Translations under genes and position numbers: made by a program
Source: an uncultured Polaribacter sp.
Lineage (GTDB): Bacteria > Bacteroidota > Bacteroidia > Flavobacteriales > Flavobacteriaceae
DNA length: 64,000 nucleotides
NCBI RefSeq assembly: GCF_947497125.1
Contig: NZ_CANMFI010000003.1
Location: 124,001 to 188,000 of the forward strand
Direction: 5' to 3'
In this document: in pieces, positions 27,320-37,244 of the stretch
Numbering within the stretch: position 1 is the stretch's first letter
Layout of the letters: each line of letters opens with the position of its first letter
Notes under the pieces: generated by a model
The model's input: the letters and a program-made list of their open reading frames with translations, nothing else
What the model was told of the DNA's origin: nothing
Database searches by the model: none

Positions 27320-29086
27320 TTAAAAATCAAATTTATACGTGATACCCGCTAAAGCTTGAAAACCTTGAGTATTAAAGTTAGCAAATTGCTGATAATTACT
27401 ATTTAATAAATTATTTAATTTTATAAACGAAGAAAATTTATCATTAAAATGATAACCGCCATTAATGCTAGCGTTTAAAAAAGCATCTATAGTTTTAATT
27501 GTTTTTGTGTTTGAAGGAAATGGATTGTTGTAATTTAGATCTTTTCGATTACTAACGAACATGATATTCGTGTCTAAAAACCATTTTTTATTTTTATACC
27601 TTATCGATGTATTGGTTTCTAAGGTAGGTAAATTCCATGCTTCTACTTCATTTTCTAACTTGTAAATTGCATAGTTTGCTTTTGATTGAAATGATAAGCT
27701 TTTAGAGTAATTGTATTCTAATTCAAACAGAAAAGAGGTTGTATTTACATTGTCGTAAACCACTTTAAAAGAGTTTCCGTATTCGTATCCTCTTAAAGAA
27801 TTACCCATAAAATCTTGATTGTTACCCATGTCTTTTGATATGTTTTTTATAAAAAGTGGTTTGTCTTCTTCTATCTTATAAGTTGCTTTAAAATTAAAAT
27901 CAATTTTATCGTTTATTTTTCCTTGTAGCCCTAGGTTTGTATTTATCTTTTCGAATGTTTGGGTAATTAAAAGAGTTGGTGAAATAAAAGGGTTGTCTAA
28001 AGAAAAATGATGGTACTTGTTTGTATGTAAATTCCCATAAATACTTCCGTAAATAGAGACGTATTTGTCGATTAAATTTGTTTTAAAAGTAACGTCTGGC
28101 ACCAAATAGGTTGTTGTTGCATTTTTTTCATCATCCATAGCCACTAAAACTTTAAAGCCAGTTTTAATTTTTAAATTTTTAAGTTCTAATAAATAGCTTG
28201 GGTTTATGCTTAATGTAAAGGTTGCGTAATCTATCGAATTTAAATTTAAATAATTGTTTTTAAAGTTTCCATTCAAATATTCTACACTATTTTTTACTGA
28301 TAAATTGTTTAAACTATTGCTAATAAAATCTAAAGGGAAATCTATTTTAGAATCAAATTTTATATGATATTCTGCACTGTTGTACCGATCAGAAAAATGT
28401 GTAGCACTTATGTTTGTATAATCAATATAAGAGTCTTTAAATTTTAGTTGCCCAAATAAATTAATAGCATTGTAATATTGGTTTTCAGTAATATTATTTA
28501 TTATTTCTTTAGAATAGTTATTGTTTTGTAAACCATGCCAGTTGTAATTGTTTTTATCAAAATTTATACTAGTTATCCAATCAAAATAGCGTTCATGTTG
28601 TTTGTAGAATACAGTGGTTTTAAGATTAGAGAAATCACTATTTAATTCAGAATTTTTTATGTTATCATAAGAGGCTGTATATTTTATGTTTACGCCAAAT
28701 TCATTTTTAAAACGGTTACTATTAGACAGGTAAGTTTCTAAATAAGGGCTATTGTAATTGCCATAACCAAGTGCCAAGTAATTTTTGTAAATACGCTCTT
28801 TAATACCCACATTAATTCCTTTTAAAGTACCACTTTTAGGTATAAAAGTAGAAGCCACTGGAGCAGAAAAAATGGTGTATTTTAATTTTTTTCTTTTAGT
28901 ACTTTCTAGTACTTCTAATTTAGGTGCTTTGGTAATTTTTTTTACATCAGCAATTTTAGGATTGTACTTAGTTATTACTGTTACAACTTCTGTTTTTACA
29001 GTATCTTTTATTGGTTCTTGTTTTTGAGCACTTAAATTCTTTAAAATAAAAAACAATACTATAAATAGACCTTTCTTTTTAATCAT
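27320..29086 (-). CDS. Outer-membrane beta-barrel protein (TonB-receptor-like)
   Basis: This 588-residue protein has a signal peptide (GLFIVLFFILKNLSAQ), then a short Lys/Val-rich segment, and from about residue 90 a run of alternating strand segments rich in Tyr, Asn and aromatic residues, ending in FQALAGITYKFDF, a typical C-terminal barrel strand ending with Phe. I do not see a plug domain, so it is closer to a porin-like or receptor barrel without TonB plug. Its start overlaps the end of the TPR gene by 8 bp, so the two are cotranscribed and probably work together. Confidence 0.75.
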   Translation of the reverse strand: MIKKKGLFIVLFFILKNLSAQKQEPIKDTVKTEVVTVITKYNPKIADVKKITKAPKLEVLESTKRKKLKYTIFSAPVASTFIPKSGTLKGINVGIKERIYKNYLALGYGNYNSPYLETYLSNSNRFKNEFGVNIKYTASYDNIKNSELNSDFSNLKTTVFYKQHERYFDWITSINFDKNNYNWHGLQNNNYSKEIINNITENQYYNAINLFGQLKFKDSYIDYTNISATHFSDRYNSAEYHIKFDSKIDFPLDFISNSLNNLSVKNSVEYLNGNFKNNYLNLNSIDYATFTLSINPSYLLELKNLKIKTGFKVLVAMDDEKNATTTYLVPDVTFKTNLIDKYVSIYGSIYGNLHTNKYHHFSLDNPFISPTLLITQTFEKINTNLGLQGKINDKIDFNFKATYKIEEDKPLFIKNISKDMGNNQDFMGNSLRGYEYGNSFKVVYDNVNTTSFLFELEYNYSKSLSFQSKANYAIYKLENEVEAWNLPTLETNTSIRYKNKKWFLDTNIMFVSNRKDLNYNNPFPSNTKTIKTIDAFLNASINGGYHFNDKFSSFIKLNNLLNSNYQQFANFNTQGFQALAGITYKFDF

Positions 29087-32000
29087 TTTTATCGTTTTTA
29101 AGGTTGTCTTTATTTATGTTTTCTTCTGATGTTGGCATTACAGAGTTATTTCTTTTTGCTTCTTCTTTTTTAATTTTTGCCAATTCGTTTTCTGCTTCTT
29201 TAATTATTTCTTCAAATTCTTTAAAATTCTTAATAATGTTTTCAAAAATAAAAGTTGCTTGATAAGGGTCTTTTAAGCCATTGTAATTTTTACCCATTAT
29301 AATATAACTTTTAATAGCCCAATTTTTATAAGAAGAGTAGTCGGCAATTAATTGTTGGATTATTTTATTAGATTCTTCATAGTTGCTATTTTTATTTTTA
29401 AAGTAAGCGCTATAATAGAGTGCTTCTGCCTTTAATACTCCAGTAGCACTTTTTTCTAGTTCGCTATAATATTTTTTAGCTGTATCATCATCTTTTATTT
29501 CAATAGCAGCTTTTGCAATTATAATTTTTGCATCGTTTTCTAATTTCTGACTTATTTTATCTTTTAGAAGTATCTTTTTTGCGTATTCAATTGCTAATTC
29601 AAAAGCCTCTGTTTTAAAATACCCATTCATCAAATTGCTTTGCGCGAATAAAATATTTTCTATTTCATAGGCTTCTTGTTCAAGTCGGTCTAAGTAATGA
29701 ATTGCATTGTTGTAATCATTTTTGCCTAAATATATTTCAGAAATTTTACTAAGAGATTCTTCGCTATATTCGTTTTGTTCTTGCTCTAAAATAATTTCAT
29801 AAAATTGAATTGATTTATCTATTTCACCTTGTTTGTAATATAAATCCGCCAAATAATAATTTGCTTTTATTTTATGAATTCCTTTCGGAAAGTCTATTAA
29901 ATATTTTAAAATACTGTTGGTAGCCTCTTTGTTATTATTAGCTTTTACATATTTTTTTTCAGCAATTTTAAAACTAGTATTGTCTATATCGGTATTGGTA
30001 ATGTTAATAAATTTCAAATTAGATGTCCAACTAATATATTCGTTTAAGTCTCCCTTTTCAATATAAATATTTCTTGCATTGGCAACAGCTTCAAAAGCTT
30101 CTGGCGCATTAGGAAATTTACTAGTAATTGTTTTAAACCTTTGTAAAGCCTCTTCATTTTTATTATCATTATAATATAAAAGACCTTGTCTAACTAGTGC
30201 TTTAGGTATAAAAACACTTTTAGAATGCTCTTCTATTAGTTGATTATATGCTTTGTGGGCTTTATCTTGTTGTTTGGTTTTTGTATAAGTTATCGCTAAG
30301 TTATACAGTGCGTCATCTAATAAATTTGAGTTTTTGTTTTGAGTTATTAAGTTTGTTAGCGTTTTTATTTTTAAATCATTTTCATTTAAAAAACCATAAC
30401 TCATAGCTACTTGAAATTGGGCATAATCAACATTTAAATCTCCTTTATCTACAATCTCTTTATATAGCTTTAAAGCATTGTTGTATTCTCTAGTAGCAAA
30501 ATAACTATCTCCTATTCTTATTTTAGCATCTTCTTGTAAGTTTATTTCAGTATTTGGTGCTTTTAAAAATAGATTAAAGGCCTCTATGGAGTTTTTATAT
30601 TGTTTTAATTGAAAGTAATTATAACCAATTGCATATTGGATGTTATTATAATTAGTTGCAGCATTTTTTGGTATTAATTTACTTAAAGAAATGTATTTAT
30701 TTAATGATTCTTTATAGTCATTTAATCTATAATAGGTTTCAGCTTCCCAGTAAGATGCCTGTAATGCAATAGTATCATTAATTGCTAATTTACTTTTTGC
30801 AAATAAATTGTTGGCTTCAATTAGTTTTTTAGCATTAAATAAATCAAAGGCTTTGTATAAAGAAATTTCTAAAATAGCTTCTTTATTTTGTTTTGGTTTT
30901 TTTGATAAAAAATCAATTGCTTCTTGGTATTTCTGTTGATGAATGTATGAGGCAATTATCAGTTTATTTATCTCATCATAAGCTGTAGATTTTGGATAGG
31001 TTTTTAAATAGTCTTTAAGAACCACCGGTACGCTTTTAAAAGGATTGCCAATTTCATAGCTAAGTTTTGCGTAGTTAAGAGCAGCATCTTCTTTAATTTG
31101 AGGCCTAAAACTCATTTCAGAGGCTGTTTTAAAAGCATTTAATGCAGCAGATTTTTGCTCTAATTTAAGATAGCATTCCCCTAAATGATAGTAGGCGTTT
31201 TGAGCAACAAAATTTTGTTCATCTATAATTTTATTAAAGTAATTTATAGCGTTTTTAAAATCATTTTGTTTGTAATAAGCATATCCTAATTGATAAAAAT
31301 CTACATTATTCCATTTCTCATTTTTACCAGTATACTTCTTTAGATACGGTATTGCGTCACCATATTTTTCTAAATTGAAATAGCTTTCGCCAATAATTTT
31401 ATAAATTTCAGATTTATCTTTTTCTTGAACGGTTTTAATTAATTCTTTACCAACAGTGATGCAGTGTTTAAATTTGCCTGCTTTAAAACTAATATCTAAC
31501 AGATAATAAGAAATTTCTGCTTTATACGTTTCACTATCTTCAATTTCTTTTAGCGTAGAAGCGGCAATGCCATAATCTTCTAGTTTGTAGGCAATAAATC
31601 CGTAGTAATATCGAGCATCATTTCCGTATTTAGGATCATTTATTAAAACAAGAAAATGATTCTTTGCTAAAACATAATTTTTAGTAGCTAAATATGCATA
31701 GCCCATCTTAAAGTTTATTTCTTTTATAAATTCTTTTTCTATTGTTTCTTTATCAATTTTTAAATACCATTTTAATGCATATGCTGGCTTTTTATTACCA
31801 AAATAATAGTTAGCTATCGTATAAATAAGTCTGTTGTTTTTTGAGCTATTCGGGTTATTTTGAATAAAGTTTACTACTATTTTATCAGCATTAATATCTT
31901 TTGTATGAATAGCGCACAAGGCATTATAATAGGAGATGTTTTCTTGAAGTTGGGTATTGCTATTTGAGCTTTTTTCTAGAGCAGTAAAAATTTTCTGTGC

Positions 32001-32147
32001 TGCAGAATATGCCTTGTTATTGTACAAGTTTAAAGCTTCGCTAAAATGATTAGTTAAGCTAGAAGTCGTTTGCTGAGCAATACAAAACGAGGTACTTATT
32101 ATAAGTATAAAAGCAGTTAAATATTTTTTTAAAAAATTAAACTTCAT
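29079..32147 (-). CDS. Large periplasmic TPR-repeat protein
   Basis: This 1022-residue protein has a signal peptide (YLTAFILIISTSFCIAQ) and then almost continuous tetratricopeptide repeats. Recurring examples are YYNALCAIHTKD, AYYHLGECYLKLEQKSAALNAFKTA, YAIGYNYFQLKQYKNSIEAFNLFL, RIGDSYFATREYNNALKLYKEIV and YYLADLYYKQGEIDKSIQFYEIIL. The end is charged and low-complexity (EEAKRNNSVMPTSEENINKDNLKNDKND). It overlaps the outer-membrane barrel gene by 8 bp and is probably its periplasmic scaffold partner. The gene is divergent from ftsE with a 159-bp gap. Confidence 0.85.
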   Translation of the reverse strand: MKFNFLKKYLTAFILIISTSFCIAQQTTSSLTNHFSEALNLYNNKAYSAAQKIFTALEKSSNSNTQLQENISYYNALCAIHTKDINADKIVVNFIQNNPNSSKNNRLIYTIANYYFGNKKPAYALKWYLKIDKETIEKEFIKEINFKMGYAYLATKNYVLAKNHFLVLINDPKYGNDARYYYGFIAYKLEDYGIAASTLKEIEDSETYKAEISYYLLDISFKAGKFKHCITVGKELIKTVQEKDKSEIYKIIGESYFNLEKYGDAIPYLKKYTGKNEKWNNVDFYQLGYAYYKQNDFKNAINYFNKIIDEQNFVAQNAYYHLGECYLKLEQKSAALNAFKTASEMSFRPQIKEDAALNYAKLSYEIGNPFKSVPVVLKDYLKTYPKSTAYDEINKLIIASYIHQQKYQEAIDFLSKKPKQNKEAILEISLYKAFDLFNAKKLIEANNLFAKSKLAINDTIALQASYWEAETYYRLNDYKESLNKYISLSKLIPKNAATNYNNIQYAIGYNYFQLKQYKNSIEAFNLFLKAPNTEINLQEDAKIRIGDSYFATREYNNALKLYKEIVDKGDLNVDYAQFQVAMSYGFLNENDLKIKTLTNLITQNKNSNLLDDALYNLAITYTKTKQQDKAHKAYNQLIEEHSKSVFIPKALVRQGLLYYNDNKNEEALQRFKTITSKFPNAPEAFEAVANARNIYIEKGDLNEYISWTSNLKFINITNTDIDNTSFKIAEKKYVKANNNKEATNSILKYLIDFPKGIHKIKANYYLADLYYKQGEIDKSIQFYEIILEQEQNEYSEESLSKISEIYLGKNDYNNAIHYLDRLEQEAYEIENILFAQSNLMNGYFKTEAFELAIEYAKKILLKDKISQKLENDAKIIIAKAAIEIKDDDTAKKYYSELEKSATGVLKAEALYYSAYFKNKNSNYEESNKIIQQLIADYSSYKNWAIKSYIIMGKNYNGLKDPYQATFIFENIIKNFKEFEEIIKEAENELAKIKKEEAKRNNSVMPTSEENINKDNLKNDKND

Positions 32148-32306
32148 ACAAGTGAGTTGGTTATTTTAATAAATAACGAATATTTTTTTAATTTGTTTGA
32201 AGGGGAACTAAAAATAAGACCGTTTTTTATCAAAAGTAACAATTGTTTACAATTCATAGTATAAAAAGCGTAAGAAATTTTTAAGTTTGTAAAAATAAGT
32301 TTTTGT

Positions 32307-32993
32307 ATGAGTAATATGGTTTTACATTTGGACAAAGCAGCTATTTATCAAAGAGATAGTTTAGTATTATCAGATGTTAATTTATCAATAGAAAAAGGAG
32401 AGTTTTACTATTTAATAGGAAAAACAGGTAGTGGTAAAAGTAGCTTAATGAAAACGCTTTATGGCGATTTAAAACTGCAAAAAGGAAACGGAAGCATTGT
32501 TTCTTTTGATTTAAAAAAATTGAAAGAAAAAGAAATTCCTTTTTTAAGAAGAAAAATAGGGATTGTTTTTCAAGATTTTAAGTTGTTGAGTGATAGAACC
32601 GTTTCTGAAAATTTAGAATTTGTTTTAAAGGCAACTGGTTGGAAAGACAAAGCCAAGATGAAAGAAAAAATTAATGAGGTTTTAGACAAAGTAGGAATGA
32701 AGTCTAAATACTTTAAAAAAACCTATGAACTTTCTGGTGGCGAGCAACAAAGAATAGCAATTGCACGTGCTTTACTAAACGATCCAGAGCTAATTTTGGC
32801 AGATGAACCTACCGGAAATTTAGATCCGAAGACATCTTTAGAAGTGATGGAGCTTTTAAACGAAATTCATAAAAGTGGTAAAACCATATTGATGGCCACA
32901 CATGATTATCAGTTAATTGTTAAGTTTAAACAAAGAACCTTAAAATGCGAGGGTGGTGCACTTTTTGAAGTAACACAGAAAGCGACCTCTTAG
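32307..32993 (+). CDS. ftsE: Cell division ATP-binding protein FtsE
   Basis: FtsE is the ABC ATPase that, with the membrane protein FtsX, controls peptidoglycan hydrolases at the division site. This 228-residue protein has Walker A GKTGSGKSS, the Q-loop IGIVFQDFKLL, the signature LSGGEQQRIAIARAL and Walker B LILADEPTGNLDP with the H-loop MATHDY. No ftsX is adjacent, which is usual in Bacteroidota. A second ATG (residue 4) is possible. Confidence 0.93.
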   Translation: MSNMVLHLDKAAIYQRDSLVLSDVNLSIEKGEFYYLIGKTGSGKSSLMKTLYGDLKLQKGNGSIVSFDLKKLKEKEIPFLRRKIGIVFQDFKLLSDRTVSENLEFVLKATGWKDKAKMKEKINEVLDKVGMKSKYFKKTYELSGGEQQRIAIARALLNDPELILADEPTGNLDPKTSLEVMELLNEIHKSGKTILMATHDYQLIVKFKQRTLKCEGGALFEVTQKATS

Positions 32994-33011
32994 TTTTTAA
33001 ATGAATTATTA

Positions 33012-34112
33012 TTGAAACGAAAAAAGAAAATTTTTGTAGCTGTAACAAATGATGTGTCTACAGATTATAGGGTGCACAAAGTTTGTAGTTACCTTATTGA
33101 AAAAGGTTTTCTTGTTATCGTTTACGGTAGAGTTTTACCAAATACAATATCTGTAAAAAGACCCTATAGCATTATTTTAAAAAAACATTTTTTTAATCAT
33201 AATTTTTTATTCTACGCAGAGTATAACATTCGTTTATTTTTTTTCATTTTATTTAAAAAGTATAGCTACATCTTATCTAACGATTTAGATACTTTGCCAG
33301 CTTGTTTTTTTGCAAGTAAAATTAAAAATATAGACTTGGTGTATGATAGTCATGAGCTTTTTTCTGAAGGACCTGAATTACAAGGAAGAAAATTTGTGCA
33401 AAACTTTTGGCGTAAAGCAGAAAGTTTTTTTCTTCCCAAAATAAGTAAGTCTTTTACCGTTAGCAAATCAATAGCAGATTTCTATGATAAAAAGTATCAA
33501 AACAAAATGGCCGTCATTAGAAATGTACCATTAAAAAACGTCCCTTTTCAATTTAAAGAGGTTCGCTTTCCTACAAAAAATAGAACTATTTTATATCAAG
33601 GCGTTTTAAATCCTGGTAGAGGAATTAAACCGATGATTAAAGCATTGAATTTTATTGGTAATTTAGATTTAGTGATCATTGGTTATGGTAAGGTAGAAAA
33701 TGAATTAAAAGAATTTGTAATTAAAGAAAAAATGAGTGAAAGAGTTCATTTTTTAGGAAGAATAGATAGAGATCTTTTGGTTAATTACACTAAAAAAGCA
33801 ACTTTAGGAATGGTTCTAGAAGAGCCATTAGGTCTTAGTTTTACGTATTCATTGCCCAATAAGTTGTTCGATTTTATACATGCTGAAATTCCAATAATAG
33901 CAGGTAATTTACCCGAAATTACATCAATAATAAACCAGTATAAAGTTGGTGTAACAATAGAGAATTATTCACCAGAAAAAATTGCAGAAAAAATTAATGA
34001 AGTTTTAGAAAATAAAATTCTCACAAAAGAAATCAAAGAACATCAAAAAATAGCAAAAGATGTTTTATGTTGGGAAAAAGAGGCAAATAAATTAGATACA
34101 TATTTTAAATAA
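33012..34112 (+). CDS. Glycosyltransferase family 4-type
   Basis: This 366-residue GT-B enzyme begins MKRKKKIFVAVTNDVSTDYRVHKVC. The C-terminal nucleotide-sugar domain has ILYQGVLNPGRGIKPMIKAL, LVIIGYGKVENEL, VHFLGRI and the E-x7-E-like region GLSFTYSLPNKLFDFIHAEIPIIAGNLPE. It probably adds a sugar to a surface glycan. The start is TTG at 33012; the ATG at 33001 is out of frame and closes at once. The stop TAA (34110-34112) is followed in the same frame by the GT2 coding sequence without any ATG, GTG or TTG. Confidence 0.88.
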   Translation: MKRKKKIFVAVTNDVSTDYRVHKVCSYLIEKGFLVIVYGRVLPNTISVKRPYSIILKKHFFNHNFLFYAEYNIRLFFFILFKKYSYILSNDLDTLPACFFASKIKNIDLVYDSHELFSEGPELQGRKFVQNFWRKAESFFLPKISKSFTVSKSIADFYDKKYQNKMAVIRNVPLKNVPFQFKEVRFPTKNRTILYQGVLNPGRGIKPMIKALNFIGNLDLVIIGYGKVENELKEFVIKEKMSERVHFLGRIDRDLLVNYTKKATLGMVLEEPLGLSFTYSLPNKLFDFIHAEIPIIAGNLPEITSIINQYKVGVTIENYSPEKIAEKINEVLENKILTKEIKEHQKIAKDVLCWEKEANKLDTYFK

Positions 34113-34115
34113 AAA

Positions 34116-34865
34116 ATTATCAATACTAAACTAACCATCATTATTCCTGTTTTTAATAACCTTAACGGGTTAAAAGAAACAATACAAAGTATTCAAAATC
34201 AAATTTTTACTAATTTTGAAGTTTGGGTAATAGATGGCGGGTCTAATTTAGAAACACAAACGTATTTAAAATCATTAGTAGCGCCATTTTATTTTATTTC
34301 AGAAAAAGATAAAGGTATTTATGATGCAATGAATAAAGGTATCTTAAAATCTCAAGGTGAATGGTTGTATTTTTTAGGAAGTGGAGATCTTTTAGAAAAT
34401 CCGTATGTTTTAGAGAGTGTTTTTTCGAAAGTAGCTACCACAAAAAGTTCTTTAATTTCTGGTAAAGTAATTTATCAAGGAGAGACAAGTCCTTTTATTT
34501 ATAACAAAACTAAAGTGGTTAAAAAACCTATCTGGAATTTTTCTATTTGGTTACGAAACGGACTTCATCACCAGGGTACTTTTTACAAAAAGGAACTTTT
34601 TACCAATACAAAATACAGTCTTAAATATCCAATTTTTTCAGATTATTGGTTTCATCTTTTGTTGTTTAAAAATGACTATAAATGTTTAATAATTGATTTC
34701 TTAATAGCAAAATGTAATTCTGATGGTATTTCTAAAAAAGGAGATTTAGCTACTTACAAAGAAGAAGTTGTCTTAAAAACAGCATTGACCAATACGGTTA
34801 TGTATCCTTTTTTTTATATTTTAGTTTTTATTAAATTTTCTTTAAGAAAAATTTTGAATGGTTAA
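34116..34865 (+). CDS. Glycosyltransferase family 2 without a canonical start codon
   Basis: From 34113 an open frame reads KLTIIIPVFNNLNGLKETIQ, EVWVIDGGSN, FYFISEKDKGIYDAMNKG and GEWLYFLGSGD, which are the nucleotide-sugar and DxD-region motifs of GT2 (GT-A) enzymes close to the WcaA/WcaE type. The first ATG in frame (34329) lies inside the catalytic domain and would delete the donor site. Between the GT4 stop and 34329 there is no ATG, GTG or TTG in frame, only ATT (34116) and ATC (34119). The real start is therefore ATT/ATC, or the protein is made by read-through of the in-frame TAA of the GT4 gene, or the start was lost. It overlaps the oxygenase gene by 8 bp. Confidence 0.75.
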   Translation: MINTKLTIIIPVFNNLNGLKETIQSIQNQIFTNFEVWVIDGGSNLETQTYLKSLVAPFYFISEKDKGIYDAMNKGILKSQGEWLYFLGSGDLLENPYVLESVFSKVATTKSSLISGKVIYQGETSPFIYNKTKVVKKPIWNFSIWLRNGLHHQGTFYKKELFTNTKYSLKYPIFSDYWFHLLLFKNDYKCLIIDFLIAKCNSDGISKKGDLATYKEEVVLKTALTNTVMYPFFYILVFIKFSLRKILNG

Positions 34866-35676
34866 ATCAAGAAAAGAAATTGCAACATTAATAGTAGAAA
34901 AGTTATTGTCCCGAAAAGAGGACCTTAAAAAGCAATTTTCTGAAACTAAAAATGAAGTTGGTTTTTTTGTTATTGACAATCTGTTGCCAGATGAATTTGT
35001 TTTAGAAATTTATAAAACATTTCCATCCATAGGCAATACCATTAAAAGAAAAAGTTTAAGAGAATATAAGTTTACCGCATTTCAAATGAACCATTATAAT
35101 GCTTTATTAGAGGAGGTTATTTATGCTTTTCAAGATAAAAAAGTTATTGATTTAGTTGCTGAAATTTGTAATCTAGAAGCTGTTTTTGCTGATGAAAATT
35201 TATATGCAGGAGGACTTTCTTTAATGGGTAAGAATAATTTTCTGAATCCACATTTAGATAATTCACATGATAAAGACCGTAATAGATGGCGTGTTTTAAA
35301 TTTACTGTATTATGTTACCCCTAATTGGCAAAATACGCATGGTGGTAATTTAGAGATTTGGCCTAAAGGTTTAAAAAATAATCCCATATCAATAATTAGT
35401 AAATTTAACAGATTGGTTGTAATGACAACGCATCAAAAATCTTGGCATTCTGTTAGTAAAGTTTTAAAGGAGGATGTTCGTTGTTGTATTTCTAACTATT
35501 ATTTTTCTGATACTCCTTTGTTGGCTTCAGATACTTTTCATGTTACCACTTTTAGAGGTAGGCCAGAAGAAAAGATAAAAGATTTTATGTTGCAAGTAGA
35601 TAATACAGTAAGATCTGGTTTGCGAAAGTTTTTTAAAAAGGGAGTTAGAGAAAACCCTCACCAATATAAAAAATAG
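34858..35676 (+). CDS. 2-oxoglutarate-Fe(II) oxygenase family protein
   Basis: This 272-residue protein has the prolyl-4-hydroxylase-like double-stranded beta-helix core. The iron ligands appear to be His and Asp in LNPHLDNSHDKDRNR and the distal His in KSWHSVSKV, followed by Arg in EDVRCCISNYYFS that would bind 2-oxoglutarate; THGGNLEIWP is the usual middle strand. The last third (residues about 215-272) is basic and probably an added segment. It is coupled to the glycosyltransferases, so hydroxylation of a sugar or surface-polymer component is plausible, though the substrate is unknown. Confidence 0.85.
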   Translation: MVKSRKEIATLIVEKLLSRKEDLKKQFSETKNEVGFFVIDNLLPDEFVLEIYKTFPSIGNTIKRKSLREYKFTAFQMNHYNALLEEVIYAFQDKKVIDLVAEICNLEAVFADENLYAGGLSLMGKNNFLNPHLDNSHDKDRNRWRVLNLLYYVTPNWQNTHGGNLEIWPKGLKNNPISIISKFNRLVVMTTHQKSWHSVSKVLKEDVRCCISNYYFSDTPLLASDTFHVTTFRGRPEEKIKDFMLQVDNTVRSGLRKFFKKGVRENPHQYKK

Positions 35677-35780
35677 CTATTGAGAGCTAATTTGAAACAA
35701 AAGGTGAATGCATTTATTTTAATAAATGAAATCTTTTTTAATTATTGTTTTGTGTAAGTTTTTAAATAGAGGATAAAATT

Positions 35781-37058
35781 TTATTTCAGGTACTTTTTAG
35801 AGACAGCACTAAATTTTTTAAAGCCCATGTTTTTTTCTAATTCTAACAAACAAGAATAGCTTTCTTGTAATTTGTCTTTATCATTTTTAGAAAAACAGAG
35901 TCTTACTTTTGTTAGGTAATAGAAAAGGGCAATGTAATCTGTGTAAGCCAGTTCTATTTTGTCTAATTCTACTAATTCTAAACTGCTTTTTGCGGCCTTT
36001 AAATTCCCTTTGTAAATATGAACATTTGCCATACCTATTAAAAAATTTGCATCTGTGCTTTTAGAGCTCCAACGATCGGTATCAAATATTTCTTCGTAAA
36101 AATTTTCTAATAATTCATTTAAAAACTCGAATTCTTCTTTGACTACTAAAGATGGAAATATTTCAATTAACAAAATGGCTGGTTTGGTCTTTTTAACAGC
36201 TTCTAAAATTTCATTTTTTAAAGAATCATCAAGTTTGTCAGTAAATAGTATTTTATATCCATAAAATCTACCTCTAAGAACGGGGTGTAATTCATGGTTA
36301 ACTTTAGGAAGTTTTATTTCAATATGTTTGTATTCTTTATTAGAGTAATATTTTTGATAAAACTCCATCAACTCACAAAATAAAATATCAGAGTTACTTT
36401 TAGTTACTTTTTTTATCAATTTTATTACTTGAATATAGTAGCCATTTAGATTTCTATAATCAATAAAGTAAAAAGGAATCGTTATTCTAAAGCTATCATA
36501 AATAATTAACTCTTTATATATCTCTAAAATATTTTTTTCAGACAATTTATAAAACCCATAAGAACATATGATTGCAAATTTTAATAAATTTCCAACCTTT
36601 ATTTTCTTGTAATTAAAGTTTTGAAAGAAAATGTGTAATGAAGTTATTTTCTTTTCATCAATTAAATAATATACATAGTTAGAGACGGCAATAATATTAT
36701 TGTTGTTTTTTAAAGCTGTATTTATAAAATGCATGTCTTCTAAATTTAAAACATGGTCATTTAGTTGTAAGCGTAATACTTTCATGTAAATATACCATTC
36801 ATCAAATACCTCTTTGTTGTTTAAATAACTAGAATAATTGTTGAAATTTAAATAGTTAGAAAGGGTGTTGAGTGTTTTTTGAGAAGGTTTAGTGTTTGGT
36901 AAAAAACCAAAAAGCCTCCTTAATGTATTAAATGAAATATCTTTATTGGTAGCAGCTGCTATTTCTTCTTTTAAATATTTAAGATCACTTACTTTATTAA
37001 TAGTTATTTTAGATTTTTTTTGAAGATCAATTAAAAGTTGCGAGTTTTCATTTAGCAT
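35781..37058 (-). CDS. Uncharacterised protein with helical, TPR-like repeats
   Basis: This 425-residue protein is not recognised. Residues 1-75 contain a possible helix-turn-helix or RNA-binding segment (NKDISFNTLRRLFGFLPNTKPSQKTLNTLSNYL), similar in style to small N-terminal DNA-binding domains of Bacteroidota regulators. The rest is helical, with Leu/Phe-rich segments and a C-terminal TPR-like region (FLIGMANVHIYKGNLKAAKSSLELV, YIALFYYLTKVRLCFSKNDKDKLQESYSCLLELE). It has no signal peptide or membrane helix, is alone on its strand and borders the accessory region at 37 kb. Confidence 0.6.
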   Translation of the reverse strand: MLNENSQLLIDLQKKSKITINKVSDLKYLKEEIAAATNKDISFNTLRRLFGFLPNTKPSQKTLNTLSNYLNFNNYSSYLNNKEVFDEWYIYMKVLRLQLNDHVLNLEDMHFINTALKNNNNIIAVSNYVYYLIDEKKITSLHIFFQNFNYKKIKVGNLLKFAIICSYGFYKLSEKNILEIYKELIIYDSFRITIPFYFIDYRNLNGYYIQVIKLIKKVTKSNSDILFCELMEFYQKYYSNKEYKHIEIKLPKVNHELHPVLRGRFYGYKILFTDKLDDSLKNEILEAVKKTKPAILLIEIFPSLVVKEEFEFLNELLENFYEEIFDTDRWSSKSTDANFLIGMANVHIYKGNLKAAKSSLELVELDKIELAYTDYIALFYYLTKVRLCFSKNDKDKLQESYSCLLELEKNMGFKKFSAVSKKYLK

Positions 37059-37244
37059 TTGAATGTTTTTGAAGGGAGTTTTAAAGTAACATACCTATTT
37101 TAATATCAAAAAATAATGTTCTTCTAAATTAAGCCTTTTTAGTTAAAATACAAGTAATCTTATCTAGAAACCTAAAGTATTGGTAAAATATAGAATGCAA
37201 TTTATAGCTTATTCCTAATTCAAAATAAAAATTACCGTTTTGTC

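Noticed and set aside
34329..34865. GT2 gene starting at the ATG at 34329
   Set aside because: This start would remove the nucleotide-sugar-binding N-terminus (IIIPVFNN, DGGS), which is intact upstream in the same frame.
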